From Dimorphilus gyrociliatus (taxonomy: Eukaryota > Annelida > Polychaeta > Dinophilidae), in NCBI GenBank assembly GCA_904063045.1, contig CAJFCJ010000007.1, positions 1,929,404-1,993,403 on the forward strand: 64,000 nucleotides of DNA, given 5' to 3'. This document shows positions 38,805 to 50,589 of this stretch, piece after piece. Every line of letters begins with the position of its first letter. Within the stretch, counting starts at the first letter, position 1. Position numbers and translations under genes: made by a program. The notes under the pieces were generated by a model. That model was given only the letters and a program-made list of their open reading frames with translations. It was not told the origin of the DNA and did not search any database.

Positions 38805-39167
38805 ATGAATACTTTTAATTATACAACTGCATCTCCGTATGACATAACGACAGTCTTCCGAGAAAAATATAGTGAAACTGTCACAATAGTATCAACTACG
38901 TTGATCCTTTTACTCATCACTTTGCCTTTCGTCGGATTTTTAATATATAAATATTGTCAAAAGAAAAGAATGAATTCATCACATAGTGCAAAACTGTCGA
39001 ATATTGACATAAGACATCCAAACGATATGGTCGCTGTTTCGGTGGCTGACTCAGATGGATCTGATCCGAATATATATGACATTGTTAATATCAATGAAGA
39101 CACAAAACCGAAAGAATGTGATGAAGAAGAGGCGGACTATGTTAATGGATTCTTTCAAAGAAAATAA
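38805..39167 (+). CDS. Small single-pass membrane protein, unknown
   Basis: Not recognised. A single open frame of 120 residues with a good start context (acaaaaATG). Visible parts: a short Thr/Tyr-rich N-terminus with an NYT glycosylation site at residue 5, one hydrophobic helix at about 27-49 (VSTTLILLLITLPFVGFLIY) followed by KYCQKKR, which sets the N-terminus outside and the C-terminus in the cytosol, and an acidic tail with three tyrosines, including a YVNG (YxN, Grb2-SH2-like) near the end. No signal peptide, so type III topology is likely. Function unknown; reality as a gene rests on composition, start context and the well-formed membrane topology. Confidence 0.6.
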   Translation: MNTFNYTTASPYDITTVFREKYSETVTIVSTTLILLLITLPFVGFLIYKYCQKKRMNSSHSAKLSNIDIRHPNDMVAVSVADSDGSDPNIYDIVNINEDTKPKECDEEEADYVNGFFQRK

Positions 39168-40087
39168 GACTAAGTGTAAATACTTATAAAAAGCATTATA
39201 TTTTTTAAGGTAAAAGGCTAATAATTTAAGTAATAAAACTGGAGCAAATACAGTACCTTGGTAAACAATAATGTATATGCTCCTATATGCATATATTTAT
39301 ATGCATATATATATATACTGCATATAAATTTATGTATTTATAATAGGGGGCGTTCTTTTCGGTTTGTTCAACAGACAAACAGAAATTTTAGTCAAACACC
39401 AAGTAATTATTGGTGGTTTGTATAAGAAATATTGTATCGACGTGAATTACGTGATAATAATACCAACTTGAACGAAAGCGTGAGAAGTCAAATAATATAG
39501 AAGTTATTTGTAGAAACTATTTAATAGTATTTCATAAAATATTAGGCTTTTAGGTGCAAGTCGTATATAGACGTGTATAGTGTACGAACGTGATTCGGAT
39601 AATCGATAAGCCATTGACAATCGATATTAATCTCATATAAAGTTGGTGCAGCCTGATATTGGCATGAATTTGAGTCTCATTCAAATCACCAAAAACGTAT
39701 GCATTATAAAAAAACAAAGTATATCCTAGTTATACTTGTATTTCAAAACATATTTAGCGATATTAAGAAAACAATAGTTTTGGCATCCGAATAAGGAACT
39801 CTAATTAACTTCACTAAGCAAAAACTTTAATATATAACAAACGTTGGACAATTCAATACCTTCCTGTAGAATAAAGTTACGATTTGTACAGTTTTATAGT
39901 AAACAAAAAAAATAAAAACAAAAAAGGAAACAAGAAAAATCGCCAAAGAGTGCGCGTATATGCAGGACCGATAGTTATCACAGATAAAAACCTTATTATT
40001 ATTATTAAATTAGAATCTATCTGCATGGAGGCACTCGCCAGCACCAGAATAATTGCACTTGCTGGCTAATGTAGAAGAGATGGTGAG
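39168..40087. other. Convergent AT-rich region, no gene seen
   Basis: About 920 bp between the stops of the small membrane protein and the gene at 40088-41818. It contains a TA/TGCATA stretch at 39280-39335. No credible exon; presumably two 3' UTRs. Confidence 0.55.
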
Positions 40088-41818
40088 TCAGGTCGGAGTA
40101 CTTGAAGTCGAAGATGAGCGTTCCAGAGAGGCCCTGTGTTCTAATAGCTGCTGCCAGTCGTTTTTACTTTGGATAAGTTCTCGATTTTTACGAGACTCGT
40201 AATGGAATTGAGGTGTCTTCAATTCGTACCTGTTGTTGAATGTTATAAAATTTATATATAAACTTTCAAAAATGGTTCTTTTACCATCTAATTAAAGGGC
40301 CTCGCATTCTCTCCAACTCCTCCTGTCTTTTTACTTGTAAAAGTTGAGCTTCCTCCATTCGTAATCTTTGCATTCGTAATTCAGCCAATTGCGCTTGGTA
40401 AGGCGACGACATTAGAGCGGCGGTTGCACCTGGCGGCAATCAAAAAGATTTGTATGCTTTAGTAGTAGAAAAAGTTTATTTAGTAGCCAACTAACTATTT
40501 GCAATCTTTATTTTTCGGGCGGCTCTCTTTTATATTGTATACAGGTAATTACGTTAGAAACTCTACACACGAATATGTTCTGACAGTCGCAATTCAATTA
40601 AAAATCCAATTGATTGCAACCAAAAAAGCGAACCTATAACACCAACACGCTGTTGTCACAGATCAATGAAAAATAGCCGACAAATTCAGATCAAAAAAAT
40701 CGCTGACAAATTTGGTTCAGCTATGAAAAACCTTATTCATTCACAAATGCTCATTCAGCTTATTGTTAATTGATAATTGATAAGCGTTATCTAGTTTATA
40801 GTGTAAAGATGTTAAAAGTCTCCTATAAAGCTCTAAAATTTACATTCTATATGCTTAAAAACAGTTTAATAGCTGCGTGACCCGAATACATTCGCGTAAT
40901 CTCTAAATATATTGCTTGAATGGAAGGCTTTAGCGCCAATCAAGCAGAACGATGGTCAAGCAGGCGCCGAGGATATGTTTGCAGAGCCGCCTAGAAAGTC
41001 AACTAAATATATTCAAACACGTCAATCAAAAATAAAAAAGGCTTCGAACCTGTTGTATATTGTGCGTCGACCGTAAGTAAGTGCATTCGATCTAGAGATG
41101 AGGCTTTTGAGGTGGATGACGAACTACTTTGAGCCGACCCTGGTCGACGCTTTCTGGTGGGAGGGGATGCATACGAGGTAGTTAGCTTTGACGACTCGAT
41201 AGCTCGTTTAACGTCATAAGCAGCACCAAGCGTGATTGGAAAAAATTCACGAGATAATGCGTCAATGGACATGTCGGACGCTTCAGTATTGGCTGGTGAC
41301 GTGATTCGCCCGTTGTTAAGTCTTATTGGAATGTCTTTACGTTCCAAACTTCTATGACCATTTACTAGGTAACCGTTTATCTGTTCAACGGGAAATGATA
41401 CGTTCTTCTTCATTCCGTCAAAATCAAAATCTGCATCGAGACCTGAATCGTCGGTTGCACCTTCTAAAGATTCCTGAATATTTGAGTACTGTGTTGATTG
41501 ATTAAGGCCGGTGGTTCGTCGGCTGTAAACAATGATTATTTCTTAGTATCGTTGATAGTTAAAAATGAACTTCAGAATAAAATCTAACATGTTTTGCGTC
41601 TCTAATTTTTGGCTTTCAAAACAGATATTCTGAGTATGCAATGTACAATTGATCGATGAAGAATTATTGAACATTAAGATTACATTTTACATTTGTTATT
41701 GCACAGTAGATGAGTTTTTGCTGATGATTTCTTCTAAATTAAGCTATAACATATCGATCACAGTTTTAACTCACCAAATAGCAGTTCGATGGGCATGCCG
41801 ACTAAAATCCTGTGACAT
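40088..41818 (-). CDS. Uncharacterised 267-residue intracellular protein
   Basis: I do not recognise the family. Four exons with consistent phases: 41775-41818, 41050-41522, 40285-40429, 40088-40229, total 267 residues; the lengths sum to an intact frame. Start MSQDFSRHAHRTAIC. The N-terminal half is hydrophilic with an acidic patch (DADFDFDG) and a Ser-rich region (RRPGSAQSSSSSTS). Around residues 175-215 is a short helical, Met/Gln/Glu/Arg-rich coiled-coil (YQAQLAELRMQRLRMEEAQ) leading into a more ordered C-terminal segment (MRGPLIRWYELKTPQFHYES) and a Ser/Thr tail. No membrane segment or signal peptide. The aromatic C-terminal block looks like a conserved domain and is the best seed for a search. 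Confidence 0.75.
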
Positions 41819-42451
41819 TTTGGCTGTCGTCCAGCTTCATTAGAAACGCGCATGCGCATTAAACTTAAGAAAATGAATATGGACTAGAACTGCGAACAAT
41901 TACCCTAATGTCACCCATTCCTGACATGCCTTACATTTAAAATTTAGAAAGGCGAATTGTGGTTACCCATCAATAATATACCACACATACAATGTTTTAA
42001 AACAAATTATAAGGACTGTTTACTTTTTAAGTTTAATTTAAAAAAATATGCTCTCTTTTTGTATAAAACCAATAAGGAATGCAAAAATTTTGCCCCTTTT
42101 TAAGCCTAGTGTATAAAACGTTTATTGTTTTTTGTATTTGGGAACTGTACTCTCAAAATACTTAAAATAAGTGCGAAACTTATTTCGATTAATCGTGTAC
42201 ACTTTTCGATCTCCTGTCGATAAACGATATACAGAGTTAAATTTGTGTCATAATTCATGTGCTAACTTTAACAATAAATTGATTTGCGCAGCTTTTTAAA
42301 TAATGAAAAAATAATATTTTTTTACGATCACTAAAGAATATTTAATAACACTTTTTCGATTATAAGAAATAAACTGAATCGTTCAATTCGATATTATAAA
42401 CCGCGATTTAATGTCTACATTTTGAGGCGTGTTTTGCGCATGCGTATAAAA
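41819..42451. promoter_or_regulatory. Divergent spacer upstream of CAPZA
   Basis: 633 bp between two divergent starts. Near both ends there are short GCGCATGCG-type palindromes (gaaacgcgcatgcgcatt at 41844-41861; ttttgcgcatgcgtat at 42432-42447), the same word class seen upstream of MED24/ATG9. The rest is AT-rich. Confidence 0.45.
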
Positions 42452-43797
42452 ATGGACCCGGTAGGATCATCAAATGAAAAAGTTAGTTAAATTTCCCTGA
42501 TTTGCTCTCTGTATTGAACTTCAATCAATGAATATATAGTATAATTTACATGTGTAAATCAGTTGGTATAGACTTTGCTTTAGAATAAAATGTAAAAGAC
42601 ACGAAAATTATATAAGAAAATATCTAACAGGAAATAGATGATCTGCAAAAATTTTATGATTGTTTAATTTTAAAAGACTTTTTTCCCAGTTAAGATTGTC
42701 TTTAATAGGTGTCACAATTTATTTCAGGGCAAAGCAGCCGGTGACTTGGTCTCTCTGGCTCCTCCAGGAGAATTAATGGAGGTGATGAATGGTGAATATT
42801 TTGGTGAAATTTTGCTGTTATAACCCTAAAACTTGTTGACTTTTTCCAGATATTAGAAACATGATTGGAAATGATAGTCTAGTAAAAAATCATATTGTGA
42901 AGTTAGTAATATCCGGCTATGATTCAGACATTTTACATAAGTTTTAACCTTTTCACCTTAGGGCGGCATTTGTGTACAGTATGGATCAGTATATACCATG
43001 TAAATTAGAAAATTGCGATGAGCAATGTTTAATAACTCAATATGCAAGAATTGGTGATAGATTTTATGATCCCAGATCAAAGCAGAGTTTTGTGTAAGTA
43101 GATAATATAAAGCATACTTTAGCATTTGTTAAGCAAAAAGTGACAATAGATTTTACTTTTTAAAATAGTTTTGATGCCTTGAAGAGCGAAGCTCGAGACT
43201 TTCAGCCATATGATGATTACGATAGAAATGCTGAACCATGGCGCCAAGCCCTTGAAAAGGAATATGAAAATATCAGGAATAATCATTATTCCGGAATAGG
43301 TAGTTTCTCAGTTTACGGTAGTACTGTAGAGGGAAAAATTAAGGTGGCTGCTTGCTTGGAGAGTCATCGATATAGCCCTAAGAATTATTGGAATGGCAGA
43401 TGGAGGACAGTGTGGTCTATGGAAATAGATAATGATATTTGTCTTGTACATGGACAACTTAAAGTTCAGGTCCACTACTTTGAAGACGGCAATGTCCAGC
43501 TGGTGACCACAAAAGAGTTTGAGGATAAAATAAAAGCTACAGTAATATCATTAACAATTTAATTTTACAAATAATCTACTTTTTGACTTTCAGACACCTG
43601 AAGAAACAGCGAAAGCGCTTTGCAATTTAGTTGTAGAAGCTGAAACTAAATATCAGACGGCGCTCTCTGAAAATTATAAAACAATGGGAGAAACAACTTT
43701 TAAAGCTCTACGCCGTCAATTGCCTGTAACTAGAACAAAAATTGAGTGGGAGAAAATTGTTGGTTACAAGATTGGAGCTGAATTAAAGAACCAATAA
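42452..43797 (+). CDS. CAPZA: F-actin capping protein alpha subunit
   Basis: Alpha subunit of CapZ, which with the beta subunit caps actin barbed ends. Six exons: 42452-42481, 42728-42791, 42850-42901, 42962-43093, 43169-43541, 43594-43797, total 284 residues against 286 in vertebrates. Blocks: [26 protein letters not shown], a central SxNxYWNGRWR block ([15 protein letters not shown]), [14 protein letters not shown], and the C-terminal tentacle helix region [19 protein letters not shown] that binds actin. The first exon encodes only ten residues, less conserved than the rest. An AATAAA lies 151 bp after the stop. Confidence 0.97.
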
Positions 43798-44318
43798 CTG
43801 TATCTGCTGACGGACTATTTTAAAAATATTTATATAAAACTATTTACATATACACGCACGTACAAAAAGCAACATTTTGTGTTATCAATATTCATGCCAT
43901 TCCAGATTCTGTAAATTTCCCTTGTCGCTCTATGGCTTTTACTATGCAATAAAATTCCGTTGAAGCATGTAGGAAATTCAACGGGATCAATTATCTCTTA
44001 TTTTGCATGTGATTTCTTTGATTTTTTTCTCAAAATAAATGGAAATTATATTTCAATAGTTTTTATAATATACAGTAGGTGGCACTGAAGCTTGTCTTTA
44101 ATAGGCGGTGTTAGTTAAGAAGATAAGATGGCGGCCCTAGAAACGCAAGTAAACTGAAAGAGAAACTAAACCGGGTATTGAAAAAATAAGCCATTGCAAC
44201 TAAAAGATGAAGTAAAGATTACTAATTTCAAAATTGAGTGATTAGTAAATTGCTTAGTAATCGTTAATGATATTAAAAAAGCTTACGACAAATTCAAGAA
44301 ATTTAAATATTATTAAAG
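43798..44318. other. Spacer between CAPZA and TTLL genes
   Basis: 521 bp between tandem plus-strand genes. The left part is CAPZA 3' UTR ending near the AATAAA at 43948; the right part, with a GC-richer patch at 44120-44150, is the likely TTLL promoter. Confidence 0.55.
43948..43953 (+). terminator. CAPZA polyadenylation signal
   Basis: Canonical AATAAA 151 bp after the CAPZA stop codon, on the coding strand. Confidence 0.6.
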
Positions 44319-47300
44319 ATGAAGGCCTGTTTAATGAAAGTGAACTATGATCCAAGATATACATCATCAACATTTGAAGATAGATTTAGAATTACATCGG
44401 GTATCTATACTACCCCAGATAAAAAATCTACTAAGAAGATTAAAGAAAGAATTTCGGTCGACTTTAGCTCCAATGACAAAAGATTATCGGTAAGAAAGCT
44501 GTTCCTAATACAAAATATTTCAATTAAAGTAGAAATCTCAGCCAATAAATTTGTTTAAAATCTTAATGGAAATATATTTACTCTAAACAGCAGAAGGAAC
44601 AATTTCGAAGAAGCGAAGGATCCTTTAAAATAACATCATCAAAATCACCTGCCAGCGGAGTTCAGCTTGCTAGGATCCTCGAAGGTATTTATAATATGTT
44701 TTTCTATTTCGTAGTTTTCATCAGTTCGTTTTACATCATAAAAAAAATCTTCAATTAGACTATTGATAAATTTACGATTTTAAGAACTCAGTGTAAAAAA
44801 GAAGAAACAGAAGAAAAATGATAAATCTGGTTTGTACATTGATGTCATGATTATCAAACCAAAAAACAAAAAAAATATTAGAAATTAAATTCAGTGTTTG
44901 TTTGTCTTTAATTTTGTCGTTAATAATAATTTGGTTCACCGCCTATTAATCAGTGTCCCAAATTAATTTATCTTAATCATTTATCTTATGCAGTTTTTTT
45001 TTATAAAAACAAAAGAAAATTCATTGAAAATTAGGAGAGAGTGAGAGACAGAGAGAGAAAAAATATATTTATATCAATTTAAGCAACGTTGAATTTTTAG
45101 AATACTTTATTTTAGTCAACCAATTGCGTTTGCTGATTTTAGCTTGTTTATTGATTTGAAAGATTCGCTGAACCGTTGACACTTTTTTTGACAAATGAAT
45201 ATGTATGATAAAACGACAGAGTATATAGAAAGGTGAAAGAACGGGGAAATATGAAAAGAATATTAATAACTCTATTGTGTCTAAAAGTTTTTAATACGAG
45301 TGAGAATTGAAGCAAGTACTCCTTGCAGATAGTCCTTACAAAGACAACCTATTATCACCTAGAAATCGATCGAAAAGTTACTTTCAAATATTACATCATT
45401 CCGATAATCAATCGGCTCAACCAACTCGATACCATAACGGTTCGTGACTGGTAAAATTGAAATTAGAAAATTCTATATCTAATATTAGCTCTTTCAAATT
45501 ATTTTCAACATATTTTTGTACTTTAAAAAGCTATCTAGACCTTAAAGATAATAAATTTCCTGAAAGTCTTAAACAAACTGAAAACAATGCCTTTTTTCAT
45601 GATGAAAAATATCTTTAAAAGAACTTACTATTTCAATTTTTTTCCAATATAAAATTTCTGAAAAGTCATTTTATTTTATTAATAATTAATTTAAACTGTA
45701 TAACAGATAAAAAATGCTGTAGCACGCTTCCTAACATTTAATTCATTTCAAAATAACACATATGCTACTCTGTAGATAGTTAATGTTATCTGTTCATAAT
45801 ATATCAAAGAGCTTTTTAGTAATGGTTGTTATTTTAAATGTTTTTTTCTTTCAGAACATAATCAAACTATAACAAGAAGCTATACAATGCCCGAATATTG
45901 TAATCCTAGCAAAAACAAACTGAAGAAATCTGAATATTTGGAATTAGAAAGAAAAGCTAGAGTTGCTGCTGACAAAGCAATTAGAGTTGGTAGAAAATTT
46001 TTACAAAATAAATATTCAATGAGTTCCTATTTTCTTTTAGAACAAGAAAATTTTTCAAATTTTAGGACCTTATAATAGTTTAAGATTGGCCTTAAGAAGA
46101 AGAGGATGGGTAGAGAGATTTTCAAACATACCTGCAGCCGACAAAGAAAACGAGGATGTAACTGAAGGAGGTAGGATATGTTTATGGTTATTGTAAACTT
46201 GTAAATAAATTATCCATACTTGTAGATGATAAGAGAAAAGTGATCAAGCCTTGGCTAGAGGACAACGGAATATACGCCATTATGGTAACATATACTTAAT
46301 ACAAAATTACAATATTCACTTTTAGCAAGCTCGTTTAAGTAATAGACTAACCTTTAAGACTCAATAATAGCTATAAATTCACATAAAGCATGTATTCTAC
46401 CCAATAACAATATTTAACTATTGAATATAAAGCAAATAATTTTATTTAAAGCACGATAAATTCAGAAAGGCCAATAAATTAAATCATAAAACTGATATTA
46501 AGAATTCTTTGAAAATTCTCTTTTCATTTGTTTTTTTTTTTTACAGTCACACTGTGTTCGAAATTGTACACCAACGTTCCTTTTTAGTGTTAAAAGTCAG
46601 GATGTTGATACACGACTTATTAAATCTGGACAAGTTGTTAATCATTATGGTAAAGCAAAACATTTTACAACAAAGGTACTTAAGCTTTTGAAGTGAGCTC
46701 TATTGCATAATATTTAATGGTATATTTGCCGTAGGTTGGTCTATCCGTCAATATAAGAAATGTACCTTGGTATGAAAATGCCAATCCCAATCAATTTTTT
46801 CCTCGAAGTTATAAATTGGACGAAGCAGATGAAAGGGACTCATTTATAGGTTCTAACCAATTAACTCTTTTAAAATAGCCTTTTTCATACTAAATAACTA
46901 CCTCGATAACAGACGACTTTAGGTTAACTGCTTGTGTTAGCCTACTTAAACATTTTGTAAACAATCATAAAAATGATCTCACGAAAGACACTACGAAAAC
47001 TATATCTTTAAAATCCCTTGAAATGGCTATATCTCAATGTGAACTTTTTATTGCTGAAAGGCATCATGAGGATCTGGATAAGAAATCTAATGTTGGTTAT
47101 ATTAAAAAATATAGCTTTCATTTATTATTTAAAATATTCATTCATTCTTAGAAAAAGCTACAAGACGAGGAGTGGGATATACTATTAATGGACTCTTACA
47201 CATTAATACAGTAAGTGTTCATTTTAATAAAATGGTTTTCTATTATATTTTACTAATCTCAGTGAAGGAGCCAGAGTCACGAATGTTACGGAGAATATGC

Positions 47301-48339
47301 TTGATATTTGTAAAGAACTCATTAAAAAACTTCAACCTTTATTGCCCCAATACGACTTGGACGGGAATAGAAATGTTTGGATTTTGAAACCTGGAGCTAA
47401 ATCAAGGGGAAGGGGCATTTATTGTTTCGATAAGCTTCATGTCATTTTGCGTAGCTCCGAGGAAGCCGGCGAAGGGGCTATGCCTATTGTGCAAAAATAT
47501 ATAGGTTTGTATTTCGAATTATCTGCTTTCTTAATACAAGAGTGAACGTTTTATTCAGAGAGACCATTATTAATTCACAATCGCAAATTCGACATTCGAC
47601 AATGGTTCTTAGTGACCGACTGGAATCCCCTTACTTATTGGTTTTATAATGACTGTTACATCAGATTTTGCTCTGCGGATTATACACTTGCAGATTTTGA
47701 CAGGTGATAATTAGAACTCTTGAGATTTAATTGATTTTAATTATTTTTTATCCTTTATCAGATCAATTCACCTATCGAATAACATAATTCAGAAGGGATA
47801 CTCCAACAATAACGCCAAACTACCTGATGATCACATGTGGAGCAAAGATGAATTTATCGATTATCTTCGTAGTGAATCAAAAGAAGACCAATGGAAGAAA
47901 AAGATAGTACCTGCTATGAAATTAGCAATAAAATGCTCCCTCTTGTGTTCTCAAGAATTAGTTGAGAGTCGTAAACAAGCATTTGAGTTGTATGGTGCCG
48001 ATTTTATATTAACCGAAGATCTGCAGCCTTGGTTATTAGAAATTAATTCCAGTCCTACTATGGCAAAAAACACTAGAGTAACAAAGATTATGGTCGATAA
48101 TGTTTTAGAAGATACTCTTAAAGGTGATTAATTTTATCAAAATAGCTTATTATTTTTTTAAAAATTTGTTCATTTCAGTCGTATTGGATAGGAAAACAGA
48201 CAAATCCTGCAGCACTGGCCATTTTGAATTAGGCTTTCAACAGCAATCAATAAGTCAAGTTAATGCATCAACTGATTCTCACAGCTTATCAATTCAAGGA
48301 AGAAAAATCTTAAAACCAAAACCTGCTCTGAAGAGATAA
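44319..48339 (+). CDS. Tubulin monoglycylase, TTLL3/8-like
   Basis: Tubulin-tyrosine-ligase-like enzyme of the TTLL3/TTLL8 branch, which adds the first glycine to tubulin side chains in cilia. Thirteen exons: 44319-44489, 44591-44684, 45855-45989, 46066-46170, 46226-46284, 46547-46675, 46735-46849, 46913-47091, 47152-47210, 47263-47504, 47559-47703, 47762-48123, 48179-48339, total 651 residues. Blocks: [21 protein letters not shown]-like [30 protein letters not shown] (ATP-grasp), [63 protein letters not shown]. The end of exon 3 is uncertain: the donor at 45990 gives VGPYN, a later ATGA|GTTCCT also keeps frame. TTLL3 versus TTLL8 is not resolvable here. Confidence 0.92.
44685..45854 (+). other. 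Large second intron of the TTLL gene
   Basis: 1170 bp, far longer than the other introns of this gene. No coding similarity on either strand; contains a GA-rich run (gagagtgagagacagagaga at 45038-45057). Confidence 0.6.
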
Positions 48340-48821
48340 TTTCTTTTTAAAATTTTTTTATAGCTATATTACACTATGCAAAATTTAGCGATTCTGCAAT
48401 CTTACAACTAAATCAAATTTCTATCAATCAATCAGTCTCAAACACAAGAGATTATAAGCTAATTTCCTGTGCCAATACTTTTTCTGTAAATGATAATAAA
48501 TGATTATTAAGAATGCAATCTTAAAGTTAATTCCGAAACATTACTTTAGATAAATTTTTTACAAAAAGTAATGTCTGAAAAGAATTCACTGTTTTTAAAA
48601 AGTTATAGCAATATAAAGAATCAGAACTTTATAAATGAGTATTTATTATTGAAAAAGGGAAATAAGTTTAATTCATTAATCTAGTAATTTAACAGCGAGG
48701 TATAAAATGCTTACAAATATTGGTGTATTTCTTTTAAATTAACAATAACTTACTTACCTGTCCAACTATATAATCCAACAATAAAAAAAATACTCAGTTT
48801 TAAAATTTTGTAACAGTTTTC
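48340..48821. other. Convergent 3' region, TTLL and ARGLU1
   Basis: 482 bp of AT-rich sequence between two facing stop codons. No coding signal. Confidence 0.6.
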
Positions 48822-50316
48822 TTAGGAGGCATTGAATGTAAACTTTATTTTATCTCGCTTTGCATTTTTTCTATTAAGAATTAATTCCTGTTCAGCTCTT
48901 TGTCTAGCTCTCATTTCTTCATCTCGACGCTGACGTTCTTCTAATTCTTTTCGCTCTCTTTCCTGCTGCTCAAGCATTTGTTCTCTCTGCAGAGAATCGA
49001 AGTTTAAATTTATCTCGTAAAATTAATTTTACTCTTTAACAATTATTATTTACCATTTCTCTTTGTTGTTTCTCAATTTTCCGCTGATTTTCTTCCATAA
49101 TACGTTGCAATTTTTCCGCTTCTAACCGTTTTTCCTCCTGTAGAAATAGGTAATAATTATGTTTCTTTAAACAGAACGTTAAAAAGAAATCCACGACTCC
49201 TACCCAAATTTCCCAAATACCCACCCGCCCACAAAAAATCATTCTAAACATACAAAATACGCTTACACTTACAAATTGGCAAAAGAAAAATAAAACCTTC
49301 TTTCACCTTCCTTCGTCAAATTGTCCGGTCCTAGAGCGCGAAGAGATCCGATGGCCATTTCTTTTACAATACATTTAACACGTACTAATTTCGCCTAAAT
49401 TTTAACCTTTTTTAAAAATTGAACGTGTATGTATTCTTGTTTTTAGCATTCATTTGCCAAAAATTATTTCACGTATTATTAACAAGATAGAAAATGACGT
49501 CCATGTAATGTGGCTGAATAACAATACCGCTGGAAATGCGCCACACTATATGGTTGTCTCATTACAAATAATTTACCTCAAAAATACTAAAAAGGATTTC
49601 CTGAAAACAAACAACTCAGTTTTAAGAAACTATGAATCTTCGCCAAACTTCTATCGATGGGTTTAAGACAGTGTGTTGACACTAAGGAAGAGAACTTTAC
49701 CTCGCGTCTTCTACTTTCTTGTAATTCCTTTTCGCGTTGCCTTTGAATTTCCTCCATCATCTCACGTTCCATAATTTTTTTTGCTTCTTCCACGCGTCGT
49801 AATATTTCTATTTCGATTTCATCTTTTCTTTTTTCTAATTCTTCTTTGACACGCTTGGCCACTATTAATTCTACCCTTCGAGCAACCTCCTCTTCAATCA
49901 ATTGCTCTTCTATCTTGGCTTGTACCCTATCATGATTAAATTAATAAAATGCAAAATAAAAAAAGAGACAATACTTTTGTCTTTGCTTCTCTGTATCTAC
50001 ACGCTTCATATATTCTTCCTTTTTTCTCACTTTTTCAATTTTTCTGTCAACCTCTGTCTCACTTTCTGTAGCACTTGAACTGGTAGTATATTTTCTCTTC
50101 CTAAATCAGATGATGAATTTAAAAATGTATAAATTAGTAAATCATTGTTATTTACCTCTTCTGTCTTATTCTCCTAATCATTCGCTCCCTAGAAAATGAT
50201 TTATGTCGCCTTCTACGATTTTCTCGTGATCTGCTTCTTGAACGAGATTTTCTTTTTTTGTGTTTTTTATTTTTTAGCCGATTTTCCTCGGGACTTTTAC
50301 TCCTGGATCTGACCAT
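48822..50316 (-). CDS. ARGLU1: Arginine and glutamate-rich protein 1
   Basis: Nuclear splicing modulator and transcription co-activator. An N-terminal RS/Lys-rich part ([23 protein letters not shown]-like) is followed by a long charged helix: [60 protein letters not shown], then [26 protein letters not shown] and a final [13 protein letters not shown] to the stop at 48822. The start is the ATG at 50314-50316. Most introns are short, but the one at 49138-49700 is 563 bp. The helix matches ARGLU1 over its whole length; the RS part is shorter than in vertebrates. Divergent from PSMD11, 273 bp between starts. Confidence 0.92.
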
Positions 50317-50589
50317 TTGAGAAATGTGGATGTTGACTTGTTGCAGAAGTTCTCTTATCGACTATGTTAAGTGGTAAACAACTGAAGAAACACGGAAGAC
50401 TAATGGTAAAGGCTTCCAAAATGTCGGCATAAGAACTTTAATGCGCATGCGCAACAGTTTTCACATATACAAGGAGATTTCCGTAAAACCCGTTAAAGAA
50501 GCTATATTTCAAGTATTACAAAAAAATCCAGTCTTTTGAGTAATAATATTTTACGCACTCTAAAGAACTTTATCAAACCGTGTTCTGTC

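Noticed and set aside
44319-48339. Reading the TTLL gene as a polyglutamylase
   Set aside because: The RRRGWVE, VNHYGK and [11 protein letters not shown] blocks match TTLL3/8 glycylases better than TTLL4/5/6 or TTLL1.
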